Source: Brachycybe producta
Lineage: Eukaryota > Arthropoda > Diplopoda > Playtdesmida > Andrognathidae
Assembly (NCBI GenBank): GCA_036925085.1
Contig: JAUPFP010000120.1
Span: 1-64,000 of the forward strand
Direction: 5' to 3'
Length of the DNA stretch: 64,000 nt
Shown: positions 45,142 to 55,179 of the stretch, piece by piece
Layout: every line of letters starts with the position of its first letter
Numbering within the stretch: position 1 is the first letter of the stretch
Translations under genes and position numbers: made by a program
Notes under the pieces: generated by a model
What the model saw: the letters and a program-made list of their open reading frames with translations, nothing else
Database searches by the model: none
Told to the model about the DNA's origin: nothing

Positions 45142-47109
45142 GATTAATGAAGTGGCTTGTGTAATGTGAATATGCGGTGACGAACGAGTCCGGCGAAGTC
45201 CAAGTCATTGTGTGCAGCTCCGAGGGTTCTCGAGTACACTCTGAGCTATACTTTCGGGTTCCAGTATGATGGGACTCGTTCAGTTCGTGAAGTTGTAGGT
45301 CGGTGATGTCACTGCGCGTTGGCAATTTAGTGCTTGTCGGCAACCGACACTATCGTACTCTTATACACTGAGTAACGATAGATTACCTAAGCTTGTGACG
45401 TGTATAACGAAGTGGCCGTTCACTCCGTTAGTGTGGTGATGGTTGTATCGTGTTGATCGTGTTCTCAGTTGGGCGTGTGACGAGTTTTGGTTCCCAACTG
45501 GTGTAGCGTCGTGAGTTCTTTATTGAGCGTCAGATTTTGGAAGGATCTCTCTCGACACGTGGTATTTGGCGACCACGTGGAGGTTACGAGAATTCCAAAA
45601 ACCTCAATAAAGAAACAGCAGATGTACAATACAACCTCGAGCGTGGTACACCACCCAATCAAGATTGCACTGCGGAAAGTGAATTAGAAATGAAAGTGTA
45701 TTGCAATTGCCTGAAGAAGAGGAAAGCAATACGAAGAGTAAAGCTAGAGCGCGGTGCCCGCACTTTTAGTTTTACTTGAAAACAAGAATGAAGAGTGTGT
45801 GTGTGAAGAACACACAAAGAACAAAAAGTTCAAGATGGCTGAACTTTTTAAATGCACAAACAAAGGAGAAGTTCAAGAGAAGAAAGCTGTTTTACTTGAA
45901 AAGTTTAAAACTTAGGTGCGGTGCCCGCACATCAAAAGTTTTAATTTAGTTTTATTAAAAAAGTAAAACAGTGGAGAAATTGAAGTGTGTTCAACAAGCT
46001 AAATGCTTGGTGAACTAGAAGAAATGTCCAGGCTGAAGAAATTTTGAGTCCTCACTGCTGGATGGCTCTGGATGAAAAAGACAGAGTCAGTGCCCAGTGA
46101 GGGACTATGTTGAGTAGAATGAAGAAGTCCGTAGGTGGCGCTGTGGTGGCCACTTCCGGTTCAGTTTATTGCAATGTCCAAAAATTGATGATTGAAAAGT
46201 TCCTCCGGGGCACGTTTTTATGGTGGCCAGGAGAAAGACACAAAAAGAGAGAAAATTCAAAGAAAAAGAGAAGTTTTCTCTAACAAGAGGAACTCCGCCA
46301 GGGGGCGCGTGAGTGCAACCCTCTGGAAGAGAAGAGAAGAGAAGAGAACACAAAAAGATGAGAGAAGGTACAACAATGAGTCACATGGAGCGAAAAACCG
46401 CTCCGTTGGCGCTTTTTGAAGAGTGTCCGGTCGATCCAAGATGGCGGCCGGGCTTCAGTGCTGTCCAATGGAGAAAGTTCATGTGATGATGCATTGAGGT
46501 GATGATGATGAAGAAATTGAAGAACATGACTTGGGACATAGAGGGTCCCAAGGGAAACACAAGTGTAAAAACAAAGAACAAAGAAAAGGGGGGACAAGAA
46601 AGTCCCACGTGGCTAGGAAAAGTGTGTTCTAAGCTTGTAAGCCCCCTAACAATGAGATAGAGTTAGGGAGAATTTTGCTTGAAAATTAAAGATGAAGAGT
46701 GAAGATAATAGGACATTTTAAAAGACACACACGTCCTTTAAAAGCCTATTAATAGGTGGATAGATTAGTAGATGAGATTTGTTTGCTCATCTCATAATGA
46801 GACTGCAAACTCCTCTCGGAGAGTAAGAAGAATTTGTTTAAAGTGTTGCCCACGTGGTGTGGGTTTCACTTTGAAAATTAAAGAAGAGTGAAGGTGACAG
46901 TGGGTGATTGTAATGGAAACATGAAATACAAAAACATGGACGGAAACACGTGTGTCCAAACGGTTGTCCACGTTTCCGAGTGCTAAGCGGTCAGCAGACA
47001 AGAGTTCGTTCCCACGTGTCTCTAAGGACAGGACACAGAATCGCGCGGTCGACACGTGGTGTGTGTAGCCACAAGTCTCTTCCGCGATTCCACAAAAAAC
47101 GGTGCCATG

Positions 47110-47462
47110 CGGTTGGCTTTGACGTGATCGAGGGCCTCCATACATGGTCCCAACATAAAAAGGCGCCACGCGGTTGGCTTTGACGCTATCGAGGGCCTCC
47201 ATACGTGGTTCCAACACAAAGGACGCCGCGCGGTTGGCTTTGACGTGATCGAGGGCCTCCATACGCGGTTTTACAAAGGCGCCACGTGGTCGACTTTGAC
47301 GCTATCGAGGGTCTCCACACGTGGTTCCAACACAAAGGACGCCGCGCGGTTGACTTTGACGTGATCGAGGGTCTCCATACGCGGTTTTACAGACAGGCGC
47401 CACGCGGTTGACTTTGACGCTATCGAGGGTCTCCATACGTGGCTCCAACATAGAAAGGACGG
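47110..47462 (-). repeat. Six-unit tandem repeat (about 59 bp) in the leader of the LTR element
   Basis: Units start at about 47110, 47170, 47230, 47286, 47346 and 47404 with GCGGTTGGCTTTGACG or variants. They alternate strictly between a TGATCGAGG form and a CTATCGAGG form, so the higher-order unit is a dimer of about 116-120 bp. Each ends in a CATACGTGGTTCCAACA- or CATACGCGGTTTTACA-type segment, also alternating. Minus-strand frames across the units repeat EALDHVKAN / EALDSVKAN but are interrupted and not shared by all units. Confidence 0.9.
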
Positions 47463-47544
47463 ACGAAGCCTCGTGAGGCACAATCACGAGACTTAGGACA
47501 AAGGACGGCTTCTGTTTACAGGTCGGAGAAGGCAGATGGAGCTA

Positions 47545-47562
47545 TACCCGGCGCCTCCACCA
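47545..47562 (-). promoter_or_regulatory. Primer-binding site, probably for tRNA-Ala
   Basis: Two bases inside the 5' LTR, the sense strand reads TGGTGGAGGCGCCGGGTA. This is complementary to a tRNA 3' end CGCCTCC-A-CCA with a T at the position that pairs with G3, the alanine identity pair G3.U70. The remainder (CCGG) fits a T-stem. Assignment to tRNA-Ala is inference from this pattern. Confidence 0.7.
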
Positions 47563-47564
47563 AA

Positions 47565-48252
47565 TGTGAGCTTTTGACATCAACCAATATTTTATTACCA
47601 ACCTTTAGATGACATTTTCTACTTTTCGTTTCTTCTCTGAGCAGTATGACACCTGCACAGAGAAGATCCGAGCTGTAGAGAGAGCTGGATGGAGATAGAT
47701 TGTAGTCACTCTTCTGCATGGGGGGTGTAATCGATGCAGGAGAGTGGCGGCCATCTCTCTCTCTTCCGGTTGATGCTGATATACATCTTCTCCATCGGTA
47801 TTCCGACCAGAGAAGATGTTGTAGCTGCTGAGAATCGTATAGCTCCTGCCCTATGAAACCTCCGGCCTCTGAAGAGAAGTTATTTACATAAACATAGAGA
47901 CAACGCTACTTCTTATTACAACACTTTTATTCATTCCTTGTAAGAAGTACAGATACAAGGGTGAATAGTAAAATACTAACTGGAAATCCTCAGGCCCATT
48001 GATTTGGAATGTATCGCAAAAACAGGCAAAGGAAAGAACTGAGGAACAAAGAGGAACATGGTCCTTTTATACCTTGGACCTGTGTACACCTGCGAGGTGT
48101 AACCAGGTCCAAGTGACCATGGTCCTTTATGTATCAATCCGCCACTTGGGCATGAGTCAGAAAGGTGAGTCAGAGAGGAGAAAGGGACGGTTGAGAGTTG
48201 TTTACCCCCCAGGCTATGGTTTTGGCGGGATCACGATTTACAGGGTGTTACA
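47565..48252 (-). repeat. 5' LTR (sense orientation) of the LTR element
   Basis: 688 bp, near-identical to 38013-38700. Differences include one extra G in the GGGGGG run near 47717, an extra T near 48000, GGGAGG changed to GAAAGG near 48180, and a short indel near 47885. The minus-strand TATAAAAGG box is at about 48063-48071. GTTA (48253-48256) is the right target duplication. Confidence 0.92.
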
Positions 48253-48256
48253 GTTA

Positions 48257-49035
48257 CTTCATTCATAAAAAGATTGGTGTTTACTATTTGGTATTTCAAG
48301 TTTTCAAGCATTGAATTCACAAATAACTCTAATTTATAAGTATAGGATAAATATAGAATAAATATTGTAAGCCTAATATCCTTCTCAGTTTACTTTATAT
48401 TAAAAATGAAATAAAAATTTCTCTACAATTTTGAAATAAACTTGAGTAGGTTTAGAATAATCACTCATACTAGTGCAGTTTTTTTTTTGTAATTTCTATT
48501 TTTTGTCTTCAGTTTTTCTGTATTGTTTTATGGTTCCATTTTCTGGTTTTATCTGTTATATATATGATATATTGCTTTTTGATATTTCTATTATTCTCGA
48601 TTTTTCGTTTTTTTTTAATTTTATCGGTGTTTTGTTTTTTAAATTTCTATTTTAGTGATTTTTCGATAATTCGATGTTTCTCTATTTTTTCTGTTTTTGC
48701 ATATTTTGACATTGTGATTTTTCAATTTTTTCACTTTTTCGCCTTTATCGTTTTTTCTACTTTTTCGATATTTCGATTTTTTCATGTTTTTCAATTTTAG
48801 TATATTCAGATTTTATAGGTTTTAATTTTTTTAATATATATTTTCAATAGTCTATATTTTATCAATCAGTACCCTTCGAGTACCCTTAGCTGCCCAAAAA
48901 TGTTGTTATATGTCCTGATATAGCCTAAAAATAGGCTTAAAATCTAAACTGTGGAAACAATATTTTTCGAGCACGTAAATTTTGTGTTTAGTAGTAACTG
49001 TTATTCAATACCCTTACAAGCCCCAAATATTGTTA
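48257..49035. other. T-rich intergenic sequence
   Basis: From 48470 to 48830 the plus strand is a T-rich low-complexity stretch (TTTTCGATTTTT-like words). No gene, although open frames rich in Phe and Ile appear by chance. Confidence 0.5.
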
Positions 49036-49039
49036 TATG

Positions 49040-50621
49040 CTCGTGAGGTAAGGCGAAAAGTTTCATTTTTTTCCAAAATAGTAGACCTACCACTCTGCCT
49101 TATTGGGATGTATTGAAACACACTAAAAACACAAAAATATGTGGGGAAAATGTATTTTAAAAACATAAAACAAGTAAAATCCATTATCAAAGTTTTTTTC
49201 ATGTTCAATAAATGCTTCTAGTGGCAATAGGCGAAAAGATGGCCCCAAAGAAGTTAGCTGACAAAACTTTTACATAGAAACTCTATGGAAAAATCGCTTC
49301 CCCAGTAAGTTTTTTTTTTTTCTCAGAAATTACTTGCACGATTTTTGTGAATTTTTGAAAAATTAAAGACAAAAGTACATAGATTCACATCCATGCATTA
49401 GTTTTTTTTAACATTTTTTGTTGTTTTTTGTTTTCGATGTTTTGTTCTAAATGTTGCTGTAAAACAAAACTTTTAACATGGAGGCCAATGGAGATTTCGG
49501 TATGTCAGTAAGTTTTTTTGCTGTTTTCTTGCAAATTCTTGCACAACTATTGTGAAATTTTAAAGAAATAAAGATAAAAATAGGCAGTTTTATAATTAAT
49601 CATTGTTTAATATTCTTCCCGTTTGTTTTTAATGTGTTATTCAAAAAATTCACGCCAAATATTCAGTGTAGGGTTCAGAATAAAACATTGAAAACAAAAA
49701 AAAACAAACGAGACATTCAAAACTCAATGCCTGGCTTTCAAACTACGAAGTTTTATCTTTATTTGTTTAAAATTCCACGATAGTTATTCAGTTAATATGC
49801 AAGAAATAAACAAAAGAACTTACCGACATACCAAAATTTCCAACTTTTTTTGCTGTTTTCTCGCAAATTACTTGCCCAATTTTTGTGAATTTTTGAGAAA
49901 ATAAAGAAAAAAGTATGTAGTTTCACATCCATGTATTTGTTTTATAATATCCATCGTTGTTTGTTTGTTTTCAATGTTTTATTCTTAATGTACCGTGGTA
50001 CACCCACATCAAAAAGTTGAGAGTGAATTTTTTTGAATAACAAAAAACAATCAGAAAAATATTTAATCAAACAATGATTGATTATAAAACTAGCCATTTT
50101 TACCTTTATTTGTTTAAAATTTCACGAAATTCACAAAATTCACTGACTTTTCAAAATCTCCATTGGCTTCTATGTTAAAAGTTTCGGTTTTAAAGCAACG
50201 TTCAGAACAAAATATCGAAATCAACAAAACAATGATTAAGATTAAAAAACACAAATGCATTGATGTGAAACTACGTACTTTTGTCTTTATATTTTCAAAA
50301 CATCACATACATTGGACAAGTAATTTGCTAGAAAACAGCAAAAAAACTTACCAGTGCAGCGATTTTTTCCATGGAGTTCTATGTTAAAATATTGTCTGCT
50401 AACTTCTTATGGGGCCGTTTTTTCGTTCCTACTGCCACTACAAATATTGTATATTGGAGATTATTGGACAATAGCCTCCTTTATAATATTATAAAGGAGG
50501 CTATTATTGGACATAAGGTCCATTTTCAAGCTTACTTCCGTGTTTTTAAATGTTTTATATACATAAGGCCGACTGGTACTACCATTTTCCCCACTAAGGA
50601 AACTTTCACCTTACCTCATGA
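49040..50621. mobile_element. 1.6-kb modular palindrome (foldback-like element)
   Basis: The left end has CTCGTGAGGTAAGGCGAAAAG with GTTTC; the right end has its inverted, slightly diverged counterpart CTTTCACCTTACCTCATGAG. Further pairs are GATGGCCCCAAAGAAGTTAGC with CTAACTTCTTATGGGGCC, and CTATGGAAAAATCG with CGATTTTTTCCATGG. The interior repeats a module (CAGTAAGTTTTTTTGCTG, TTGCAAATT, TTGTGAATTTT, GACAAAAGTAC) at least six times, in both orientations. No transposase. A 36-bp perfect palindrome sits in the right arm. Confidence 0.72.
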
Positions 50622-50964
50622 GTTGTCCAAATAGTGTCCATCGATGAAAGCTTATAACCAAATATATTTTACGTTTTCTTTCTTTTTTATCTTTTTCATT
50701 TTATCTCTAAACTAACTAGAAAGAGGGAAAAACGGGTAAAAACGCTAAAATTCGATCAGCAAAAAAATATGGCCACCAAAAACTTTGAAAACATTATTTT
50801 TTATAAGTATGACGTCACACCTAGCCTCTATCATATCCATTCTTATCATACATATTAAAAAAGCCCATTCACTTCACATATACATAACAATTGCATAATA
50901 GGATTGACACCAGCTCTACCTAGTGAGATTTTTTCGTAACTCACATTTATCCCCTCTTAAACTT
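50622..50964. other. Intergenic, nothing recognised
   Basis: AT-rich; no gene or repeat supported. Confidence 0.4.
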
Positions 50965-51425
50965 CATTGAGTACGCCCAAATAAGAAAAGAAAAACATCC
51001 ATTAAAATGCTCGTAAAAAATTAAAAATACATAAAAATAACTAAAAACCAGAAAAAAATCAACAAAAGTGCTGATGTGCTGGCTTCAATGTGGTTTTTAA
51101 AATTATTTTAGGTATTTTATGAGCATTTGATGGGGTTTTTTTTATTTGGGAGTACTCGCGATTTTGAAATATTTTTTTAAAAATATAACCACATGTACCA
51201 ATTTTTTGTCATTCTATCACTTGTTCAGCTTATATTTAAGGTGCACATTGCATTTTGAAACCTTCATATTGGACAACTTTAAATATGAAAAATAAATATA
51301 TTGCCGCAACTGTGTATTTTAAAAATTAACATTTTTTCTTTGACATTGGGTTTATGGGCGCAATATAAAAACGATGCTAGTGCTCTTTGCTGAAATTTAT
51401 CGAAGTAATTTTTCGATGTAGCCTC
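50965..51425. repeat. Dispersed repeat, second copy of 10740-11060
   Basis: Shares the AAAACATCCATTAAAATG block and the CTTTGACATTGGGTTTATGG / CTCTTTGC block with the copy at 10740-11060. It also has an internal inverted pair (ATTAAAATGCTCGTAAAAAAT and ATTTTATGAGCATTTGATGG), so this copy retains more of a palindromic structure. Likely a non-autonomous element. Confidence 0.6.
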
Positions 51426-51429
51426 TTAA

Positions 51430-51615
51430 CCCCCTAAAACCATTTCCCCTAAAACCATTGTCCCTAAAACCACTTGCCCTAAACTCATTTGCCATAAAAA
51501 AAGATTTGCCCTAAACCCATTTGCCCTAAAAACAATTGCCCTAAACCCATTTACCCTAAAGGAACATTTGCCCTAGATCCATTTGCCCTAAACCTATTTG
51601 CCTTAAAACCACTTT
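51430..51615. repeat. CCCTAAA-type minisatellite, short array
   Basis: About ten degenerate units such as ACCCATTTGCCCTAAA, in the CCCTAAA orientation, then a CTTTTCATATGGTTTAGTGT segment that also occurs near 54151 and, inverted, near 55482. Confidence 0.85.
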
Positions 51616-51936
51616 TTTGTTTGCTCTTTTCATATGGTTTAGTGTATTTTGGTGGAGTAGGCCTATGAAAGTTACTTTACTGGAGCGAAGCCGGATACAA
51701 ATGCTAGTTGAATATATAATAAACTTCTAATGTATAAGCAGTTTTAAGTATATGTATAAGCAGTTTTAAGTATATGCAAAAACAACCACATATGTGACAA
51801 ACAGGATATAAAAAATAGGAAACAAATAACGATCGCAGTTGGTTTGTTTAGCACATGGATGCGTCGATGGCACCTTAAACAAACAGCTGCCCATAAGTTG
51901 GCATTGAAAGTTGGCTTGTAAGTTAACTGTATTAGA

Positions 51937-51944
51937 TATAAAAG
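51937..51944 (+). promoter_or_regulatory. Probable TATA box of locus C
   Basis: TATAAAAG followed by CTGAGATCACT, 110 bp upstream of the start codon of locus C. The same box and following word occur upstream of locus B. Confidence 0.6.
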
Positions 51945-52252
51945 CTGAGATCACTTGGTTAATAATAACAAACTCTAAACAGTTAAATCAGAAAGAACAA
52001 GTGGGTCTAAATTCTGCATAAAGGATAAAACCGTGACAATTCCATTAGAAAAAATGAAAAACTTTGTTGTGTATGGTCTATTTGCAGTGCTGTTCGTGGC
52101 TGTAAGTAATGTAATTCGATCTAAGATATGATAAATGCAACTCGGATGGCAATACTTGACTTGGCATGCTTTGGGTATACTATGTGCTTATCAAAGCATG
52201 TCTTTTGACAAGGTTAAGCCTAGATATTTGATTTTATCAACATGGTTTAGCT

Positions 52253-52401
52253 CAGGCCCGGACTGGCCCGGCCGGCTGACCGGCGATCTCCGGTCAATTG
52301 GGGGCCAAAAATAAATAAAGGGCAAATCATTGGTTATTTTGGGGTTGGGGCCAAAACAAATTCATAGCCGGTGGGGCCAACCACTAGCCAGTCCGGCCCT
52401 G
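52253..52401. mobile_element. 149-bp hAT-type MITE with 8-bp target duplication
   Basis: Starts CAGGCCCGGACTGGC and ends GCCAGTCCGGCCCTG. GTTTAGCT lies directly outside both ends (52245-52252 and 52402-52409). GC-rich interior. It is inserted into a LINE fragment: the flanking TTATCAACATGGTTTAGCT and GAACATCC also occur joined, slightly diverged, near 55133-55158. Confidence 0.88.
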
Positions 52402-52439
52402 GTTTAGCTGAACATCCTCTATAGTGTAGGGTACCCAGC

Positions 52440-52502
52440 AATATATGTATATATATATATATATATATAAATATAATATAAATATAAATATAAATAAATG
52501 AA

Positions 52503-52540
<38 letters not shown>
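52440..52540. repeat. TA / AATA microsatellite
   Basis: Two runs of (TA)n separated by an ATAAATATAA-rich stretch, directly before the foldback element arm. A related short run lies at 53698-53717. Confidence 0.9.
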
Positions 52541-52544
<4 letters not shown>

Positions 52545-53040
52545 ATATATTAAGCCAGGTCTGTGTGCGTGTGTGTGTGTCTGTCTGTGATAACGCTGTA
52601 CAAATCTTGAAACACGTCGGAATTTATATAAATTTCTAAAACTAATTTCTCAAGGTCAACTATATGTTGCAACCTACCCATCCAAGAACCCCATGATATT
52701 AAATTAGAGAGGGAAAAGGTTGGAAAGTGTAGAGGGGAGAGAGAAACGTGGAGGGGGAAAAAGTGGCAGGGGTGACTAAAATTGAAATGAGTAAAAAAAG
52801 AAAAAAACGACACGCATGCGCACACCAGAGAAAATGAAAAACTCATTTTCTCTTTCAAATATAAAAAGGGGAGGGGATAATAGTATATCACGTTATCACA
52901 GGCAACTGTGCCCAGCATTAGAATTTCTTTTCCTCCGCCCTTTTATAAACGTCTTCAATTTCCAATTGGTTTGTTACTTGGTCTGATGTTATAAAAGGGC
53001 GGAGGAAAAGAAATTCTAATGCTGGGCACAATTGCCTGTG
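52541..53040. mobile_element. Foldback element, one arm plus centre
   Basis: The outer end TATTAAGCCAGGTCTGTGTG and all arm landmarks match 23780-24220. The central inverted repeat is present (CAGGCAACTGTGCCCAGCAT against ATGCTGGGCACAATTGCCTG). The second arm stops right after CCTGTG at 53040, where a Gag-like fragment begins, so the element is truncated or was joined to other DNA. Confidence 0.8.
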
Positions 53041-53650
53041 AATTTTGCTCCCTTCATTTATGAGCAGAAGATGGTCGACCGGTTTGCTGAACTCATGAAG
53101 GATGCAACTCCTGAGAGTCGAGAAGAATTGTTGAGACAGCTCTGTGGAGAATCAACTCCACACCGTTTCGAACACACACATAAAAGAAATCTCAAAAATC
53201 GAAGCAAATCACTGACAGAATCTGGGCACAAGCTCAGGGCTGGTTCACTGGTCTCCTTCAGTAATGTGCCACTAAATGGTTGGCACGTTTTTGGTTGGAA
53301 TATGGCAAAATAAATTGGCCAATGATGCGTAGCAGAATTATAAACGAATTTCTGCTACCTGACCAGAAAGTGAGGATGAAGAATGAGCTGTCCGCAAGGA
53401 CTCAGAAAGGAAACAAAACTTTCAAAATCTATGCAGAGGAGTATGCAGAGATGTATCGCAGGATACATCACCAAGATGAAGACTCTTTGCTGATTTCGAG
53501 TTTGAGGAAGTCTTTTACCATCTTTAAAACAGTACCTGTTTGGTGCACCAAAGTACAATCTCTACGATTTTGTGAAGTTTGTTGCCCAGACAGAAGGAGA
53601 ACTGATAGAAGAAAAGATGCTAGTCTACAAGACGACTACTGGTAACCAGT
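53041..53650 (+). pseudogene. Gag fragment of an LTR retrotransposon
   Basis: Two overlapping plus-strand frames (53032-53313 and 53280-53645) together resemble a retrotransposon Gag domain, with MVDRFAELMKDATPESRE, then WLEYGKINWPMMRSRII and QKGNKTFKIYAEEYAEMY. A frame change lies near 53280, and the frame is lost after about 53545. It is unlike the Gag at 42760-45141, so it comes from another LTR family. No LTRs are seen beside it. Confidence 0.7.
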
Positions 53651-53719
53651 CGGCACAGCAACAGAAGGCGACAGAGGCTTCTGTTGCTGGGCCGGCTATA
53701 TATATATATATATATATGT

Positions 53720-54372
53720 CTGTGTGTGTCAATCTATAATGCTGTTCAAACAAGGACAAAAACCTTTAAGCATGTCGGACTTTATTTAAATTAAAATTAA
53801 ATGAACCAGTTTTTATCATGGTCAACTTTATGTTGCCTTAAAGAGACAGTTGCCCTAAATGGACACTTGCCCTAAAACCACTTGGCCTAAAGGGACATTT
53901 GCCAAAAAACCATTTGGCCTAAAGGATATTTGCCATAAAACTATTTGCACGAAAGGGATACTTGCCAAAAAAACCATTTGCCCTAAAACCATTTGTCCTA
54001 TAAATTATTTGCCCTAAAACCATTTGCCCTAAAACCATTTGCCCTAAAGGTACATTTGCCATAAAGCCATTTGTCTTAAAATTATGCTTGCCCTAAAGAG
54101 ACATCTGCCCAAAAGGACAATTGCCCTAAAATAACTTTTTTGTTATCTTTTCATAGGTTTAGTGTCTTTCGATAGAGTATGTTAAATGGGTTCTGCATGC
54201 CACAGGTGCCCAAAAAACGCCAAATGATGCAAATTTGCACTACTGATTACAGCAAATGTCCTTTTAGGACAAATGGTTTTAGGGCAATTGTACTTTTAGG
54301 GCAAATGGTTTTACGGCAAATGGTTTTGGCGCAAGTGTCCCTTTAGAACAAATGGCTTTAGGACAAATGCTC
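53720..54372. repeat. Foldback arm end plus CCCTAAA / TTTAGGG arrays in opposite orientation
   Basis: 53720-53838 is a short arm piece of the foldback family (GCTGTTCAAACAAGGAC, TGGTCAACTTTATGTTGC). From 53841 to about 54125 the minisatellite runs as CCCTAAA. A unique core, with CTTTTCATAGGTTTAGTGT and TGCATGCCACAGGTGCCC, fills about 54126-54247. From 54248 to 54372 the minisatellite runs as TTTAGGG. The whole is therefore a loose palindrome around a unique core. Confidence 0.75.
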
Positions 54373-54732
54373 CACATCCATTTATAATGAAGTATTTGAA
54401 TAAAATGAAGTATTTAAATAAAATAGTTAAATAATTTTAGTAGCAAAATTAAACTATAATTTGACTCTTGTCATTTATGATGGGTTGCCCCACTGGTTTT
54501 TAATAATATTCAATTCAATCAGCTTAAAAGCCATGTGACAGGTGGGATTGCTCCCGATCACAAATGATTGTCATTCAGGTAAAACAAGACATCATTATTA
54601 AATTGAAATTGTCCTAAGAAAAAACTATCAACTGGAAGAGAATTTTATAGTCTGAGAACATTTGGGAAAAACGACCAAAAATCAGTTCCATCTATTAATT
54701 CTTTTAATTTTTTTGAATGCCCGTGTCTTTTC
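54373..54732. other. Short dispersed repeat and unassigned sequence
   Basis: 54470-54505 repeats the CATTTATGA.GGGTT.CCCCACT stretch of 15110-15142. The rest probably belongs to the 3' part of the LINE fragment that follows on the minus strand, but no motif confirms it. Confidence 0.45.
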
Positions 54733-55098
54733 TTACGAGGATGTATATTTAATGTAATTAAGTAGGGCAATATTATCATCTGTCATTAAATAGCCGAAAA
54801 GGGCAAAGCTTTGGTCATTTTTTCGGCCTGCTAATGATTCCCATTTTAGTTCCTGAAGCATAGAACACGTATACACGTATCTTCCTTTCACAAATCTTGC
54901 GGTCCTATGCTGTACTATTTCTATTTTGTGCTTTAATTTATTTCTGAATGGGCTCCAAATTAGGAAACAATATTCTAATATAGGTCTGACTAAGGTAAAA
55001 TAACAGACCTCTTTTACATTTTTCTTTAAGTTGGAGAAAAAACACAACTTGTGGTTAGCTTTACTGACTGCATTGGTAATGTGTTCCTTCCAAAGCAT
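54733..55098 (-). pseudogene. C-terminal fragment of a CR1/Jockey-like reverse transcriptase
   Basis: The minus-strand frame contains LVRPILEYCFLIWSPF and IEIVQHRTARFVKGRY. These match the thumb-region words of the intact CR1 copy in this window (LVRPHLEYCSSVWNP and IEMVQRKAARFVCGKY). It is a truncated, diverged relative. Sequence related to its upstream part (in sense), near 55085-55158, also occurs at 52185-52430 around the hAT-type MITE. Confidence 0.82.
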
Positions 55099-55179
55099 GT
55101 CGTTTGATAAGATTAAGCCAAGTTATTTGAATTTATCAACATGGGTTAGCTGAACATCCCACTCTGTGTAAGCTGTTCT

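Larger units (their letters stand above)
45142..47564 (-). other. Long 5' leader of the LTR element
   Basis: About 2.4 kb between the primer-binding site and gag. It contains six tandem units at 47110-47462 (separate entry), many CACGTG-centred words (for example near 45556, 45578, 46853 and 47057), and several short open frames, none with a recognisable domain. Its role is likely RNA packaging, dimerisation or translation control, but that is inference. Confidence 0.6.
38013..48252 (-). mobile_element. Complete Gypsy-type LTR element encoding Gag-protease and a novel ORF, no pol
   Basis: Two LTRs of 688 bp each (38013-38700 and 47565-48252) are flanked by a 4-bp duplication, GTTA (38009-38012 and 48253-48256). 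On the minus strand the order is: LTR, primer-binding site, a 2.4-kb leader with tandem repeats, Gag plus retropepsin (45141-42760), a 1.5-kb spacer, a 725-residue reading frame of unknown function (41280-39103), a short 3' region, LTR. Reverse transcriptase, RNase H and integrase motifs are absent. The LTRs differ at only about ten positions, so insertion is recent. The coding parts are clearly GC-richer than the surrounding genome. Confidence 0.9.

Noticed and set aside
48473-48800. Phe/Ile-rich plus-strand frames resembling membrane proteins
   Set aside because: T-rich low-complexity DNA gives such frames by chance; no start context or conserved motif.
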